Source: Prinia subflava (lineage: Eukaryota > Chordata > Aves > Passeriformes > Cisticolidae). From it: a stretch of 64,000 nt of DNA. The stretch covers positions 149,943,285 to 150,007,284 of the forward strand of contig NC_086247.1 in the NCBI RefSeq assembly GCF_021018805.1, written 5' to 3'. Under the pieces are notes generated by a model that saw only the letters and a list, made by a program, of their open reading frames with translations, was not told the DNA's origin and made no database searches. Position numbers and translations under genes: made by a program. Positions 60,405 to 64,000 of this stretch are shown one piece after another. How positions within the stretch are numbered: position 1 is the first letter of the stretch; every line of letters begins with the position of its first letter.

Positions 60405-60815
60405 GAGTAGATGTGAGAGCTGGAGCACCAGGAGCAGCTGAAGGAGCAGGAAAAGGGGCTCAGCCTGGAGAAAAGGAGGCTTAGGGGGGACTGGAAGGTG
60501 AAGCCAGGTGAGGATCAGTCTCTTCTCCCAGGTAACAAGAGGAAGGATGAGAGGAAATGTCCTTAAGTCGTGCACAGGGAGGTTTAGTTTGGATATTTAA
60601 TAAAATTTCTGCACTAAACGTGTGGTCAGGCATTAGAACTGACTGCCTAAAGAAGTGGTGGAATCACTGTCCCTGGAAGTGTTGAAAAACCATGTGGATG
60701 ATTTTTCAGCCTGGGGACAGGGCTTAGTGGTGCACCTGGCAGTGCTGGGTGAATGGCTGGACTCCATGATCTCAGGAGTCCTTTCCAACCTCAGTGATTC
60801 CAAGATTTTATTATA
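60405..60815 (+). mobile_element. CR1 LINE 3' fragment, forward, diverged
   Basis: Forward CR1 of a diverged subfamily: GGGGCTCAGCCTGGAGAAAA, GGAGGCTTAGGGGGGACTGG, a decayed middle, TCACTGTCCCTGGAAGTGTT, then GGCTGGACTCCATGATCTCA, ending TTCCAACCTCAGTGATTCC. Confidence 0.85.
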
Positions 60816-61151
60816 AGGGCACAGCCAGTGTCAGCATTATGCTCAGAAAATCAGGATATGACACAAAATTAAGGCCAAGTTAGGGGTATTTCTTCCCCCT
60901 CACTGAAGAGAAGCCTTTGGGAGCACCTGAGGGCATCACTGGCACTGGGGTCTGTCTGATTGCTCTGGGTTAGAACAGAAATTCAGAACAATTCTTGTTT
61001 CCCTACCTCTTCTCTCATTCCTTTCTTAGGCCATGTATAGATTTACTTTGGGTGTGAGCCCTGGGCTGTCCATGGTGATATCAAATTGTTCTCTAGGAAA
61101 ACTGAATGAAGCCCAGCAGTCAGATAATTCCTGTATTTAAGGGGATTTCAC

Positions 61152-61275
61152 ACAGAATCACAGACTGGCTGAGGCTGGGAGGGACCTCTGGAGGTCACCT
61201 GGCCCAACCTCCTGTCAAGCAGGGCCACCTAGAGCTGGCTGCCCAAGACCATGTCCAGCTGATTTTTGAATATAT
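61152..61275 (-). mobile_element. CR1 3'-end fragment
   Basis: CACAGAATCACAGACTGGCT, GGGAGGGACCTCTGGAGGTC, GTCAAGCAGGGCCACCTAGA and CCATGTCCAGCTGATTTTTG follow the reversed end of an old CR1 subfamily. Confidence 0.85.
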
Positions 61276-64000
61276 TTGGTTACATTTTTCAACCCAAGAT
61301 AGCAGGTCAGGGCCCGGATCTCCAGTTTCACCAGTGGGGAAAACAAGGCCCAGAGCAATTTTACCCCATGTTATAAAGCACTAACACAATGCTGGGAATA
61401 AACCCCAAGTTTCCATTCACTTTCCTAGATGGTGAATAAGGGAGGACAGGACATCTAGGCTACAGTGCTTTAATTCACTCTTGGAATGATTTTGTGCAAG
61501 TTTTTTTCATGTTGTTAGTGACCAGCACTTTCTGAAAAGCTAAACAGAAATCAGTGACTCATCCTGGCTGGGAGCATCCCTCTCTTTTGTGTTACTTGGC
61601 ACAACCCTGCTTAGAAAGCAGTGCCTCTGCATTTCTTTTGCCTGCATGAAGAAAACTTTAAGCAAATGAGCCAAACTTCAAATCTTTCTTCAATGAAATG
61701 AAGTGTTCACATTATCCAGGGATGTCTAACACCTGCTTGGAAACCTGCAGGGGTGAAGAAGCTCCAGCCTTCTCAGTCAATAAATCCCAGTGTTCATTCC
61801 AGAAGGAAGCAGAATTTATGTCACAGTCTTTCTAATGCTGGGTAATGAGCTCCTGATGGTTCCCTTTGAGAGGGCTGCTGGATTGTGTCTATTTAGTAGA
61901 GCGTGTTTCAGCGTGCTTTTGCAAAGTGGAAACGTGCTGTGTCTGAAACAAACGGGGCTGTTTACCCAACAGCAATCCACAGAGGTGGCACAATCCCAGC
62001 CATGTGCTTGGAGATGATTTCCAAGTTTCAGCTCCGTATTTCTCCTGCCTGCTGCCTTGGCTCCTCCTCCCAGCTCTGCTGCATCTTGCTGTGGAGCAGA
62101 TCCCAAAACCCTTCCAGCTCTGCTGCATCTTGTCATGGAGCAGATCCCCAAAATTCCCCAGCTCTGCTGCATCTTGTCGTGGAGCAGGTCCCAAAACCCT
62201 CCCAGATCTGCTGCATCTTGTCGTGGACCAGATCCCCAAAATTCCCCAGCTCTGCTGCATCTTGTCATGGATCAGGTCTCAAAACCCTCCCAGCTCTGCT
62301 GTACCTTGCTGTGGGGCAGATCCCCAAAACCCCACCCATGCTGAGCATCTCATCTCACATGAGATGTGTTAGGATACATCTCATCTGAGCTATCTCAGAC
62401 ATTTGAGGCAGTTTTGCTCATTACAGTCCCTCTGTTGTCAATAAATGATGGGATTTAGCCCACCCCAAGAAAAAGGGGTGAAGTTTTCCTCTAGAGAATA
62501 ATATCTCTCTGCTCTGACTGTAGAGGGACTCTGGACATCTGCCTCAGGTTGGACACCCAGACCACCAAAAGAGGGGAGATAAATCCTCTGCTTGGTCTGC
62601 AGAGAGTCTCCTTGGTATCTGTGAGGCTGGCTGAGAAAGACAATGTGGATTTGGCTCTGTGGTTTAAACATAAATATTTCATGACTTTCTGAGATGCTGT
62701 GCCCCAGCATCTTCCAGCGTTTGCCCCAGGGAAGCACAGGTCTCTAAAGGCTCTGTCTCCTGTCTCTCTTCCCTCTGTGGGTATCAAGGCAGTGCAAAGG
62801 CAATAAACATCTACATTTCAGCACCTAATTTGAATTTTCTTCCACTTTAGAGCAGGTGAACTTGCACTTGACAAAACCAGGCCAATTCTGTGTGATCCAA
62901 ATGTCCTCACAGATGGATATTTTCACTCAGGAGGCCACTCTGCTCACCAAGGGAGGTGCAGAAAAGAGAATTTTCCTCACCCAAGGGAGGACATTTGTGC
63001 TGGGAAGCTGTTTCTTCCAATAACTCACAGGCTTTGACCTCTTTTTTTGAGGAAAAACATCAGTCAGAAATAAAGACACTTGTCAGGGTTTAGAATTCTC
63101 AGTATATTTTTATCAGTAGATGGAGATTTTTTTCTCCAAAGCAAAGATAACAGGACTGTGAGATCAGTCAGACTGCAGCTCGTGTCAGCTGCTCCTTAGA
63201 GATGCTGGTTGAACATGCCAAAGTTGAAACACTTGAGGTAAAACTCTTTCTAAAATAATGAAATCTGTTAAAAAGGATTTAAGAAAAAAAAGAGAAAAGT
63301 TTGCTCTGAATTTCTCTTTTGAAAAAAACCACTTTTGAAACTTGAGATTCGCTGTAATAATGGGATTCCAAGCAGTGCAGCAGTGAGTGAAACAGAATAA
63401 CTGAGGTTTTCAGGAATATCAGAAGTGTTTAGTCACACTGCACAGGGGAACTGAGTGTCCAGAGAGTGAGAAAAATCAAGGCTCCAGTAAAATAAAGCCA
63501 ATATATAGGAAACAATGATCCAGGCTCACAAAGCAGGCAGCTGAGTTAATCAGTGTAGAGCACTTTGCTGTAAAAGAGAAAATATCTTTCACATCATGAT
63601 TTATCTGGGCTGCTTTGGCTCATGTCTGAGCTGTGCCCTCCCCAGACTGCTCAGCCCTCTGCTGCTTTCAGGAGGTCTGAAGGGGTTAACTCAGATGGAG
63701 GCCAGGTATTTATTTTTGAATTTGACAGGTATTTACTGCCCAGGTAATTATTGTTGAGTGAATATTCCTCCCTCCAGCCTTTCTGCATTGGACACTGTGA
63801 AACCCCTCACATCTCTGCTCCTGCATTTGCAGGTCCCAGCTAACCACTTTTGCACATTTCTTGTTTTCCTCCTGTTTTTTATTTGACCCACAGGGATTAC
63901 AGGAACGTGGAAGGAGAATATTGCCAACTCTGCTTCTGCCTTGTCCTGGAATTCCTTTGTTCATGTACTAACACAGCAAAAGTGGTGTCCCATGGTAATG
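61276..64000. other. No gene recognised apart from the 44-bp satellite
   Basis: Outside 62071-62334 the sequence has no recognisable coding exon, RNA gene or mobile element up to the window end. Confidence 0.5.
62071..62334. repeat. 44-bp satellite, six units
   Basis: Six exact-length units start at 62071, 62115, 62159, 62203, 62247 and 62291. Each begins CAGCTCTGCTGCATCTTG or close to it. Second-half sequences partly alternate between a CCCAAAACCCT type and a CCCCAAAATTCC type, suggesting growth by 88-base doubling. Open frames across it are artefacts of low complexity. Confidence 0.95.

Overview
The window is vertebrate nuclear DNA, almost certainly from a bird and probably a songbird. The evidence is numerous 5'-truncated CR1 LINE fragments, endogenous-retrovirus LTRs of the type I associate with passerines, short introns, CpG islands and one compact intron-rich housekeeping gene. 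It contains no prokaryotic genes, operons or CRISPR.

One protein-coding gene can be fully supported: GARS1, glycyl-tRNA synthetase, on the + strand from 19308 to 43718. I reconstructed 17 coding exons by matching each piece to the known vertebrate protein and checking splice sites and phases. They join into 711 codons with a continuous frame. The first ATG (19308) adds a 26-residue arginine-rich, acid-free leader that looks like a mitochondrial presequence. The second in-frame ATG (19386) starts a 685-residue cytosolic form, the same length as human cytosolic GlyRS. Exons 1-3 carry the WHEP domain, exons 3-14 the class II catalytic core (motif 2 in exon 8, motif 3 in exon 14) and exons 15-17 the anticodon-binding domain. 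A poly(A) signal lies 64 bases past the stop codon.

Layout. Bases 1-15.1 kb: no gene recognised, with two CR1 pieces, a 42-base poly(A) tract with a hairpin, and a GC-rich stretch at 4.4-5.5 kb. 15.15-15.65 kb: a CpG island without a recognised gene, containing a strong CTCF-type motif. 18.48-18.96 kb: a promoter-side tandem array with long palindromes. 18.93-19.72 kb: the GARS1 CpG-island promoter with an ATF4-type (CARE) element. 19.3-43.8 kb: GARS1. Its introns hold a 22-unit minisatellite (intron 2), a 69-base tandem duplication of a splice acceptor (intron 9), a minor-spliceosome AT-AC intron (intron 11) and an LTR-like segment (intron 16). 43.8-64 kb: apparently gene-free, rich in CR1 and LTR copies, with a (ATTCT)n microsatellite inside an LTR and a six-unit 44-base satellite. 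CRHR2, the expected downstream neighbour in mammals, was not recognised.

I see no new multi-gene system. The points most worth checking concern how GARS1 is spliced and regulated: the AT-AC intron, the duplicated acceptor that could add 23 codons in frame, about 18 consensus donor sites in the intron 2 minisatellite, a 63-codon exon in which every codon ends in G or C, and an upstream ORF that overlaps both start codons. All family calls come from memory and reading by eye; no search was run.
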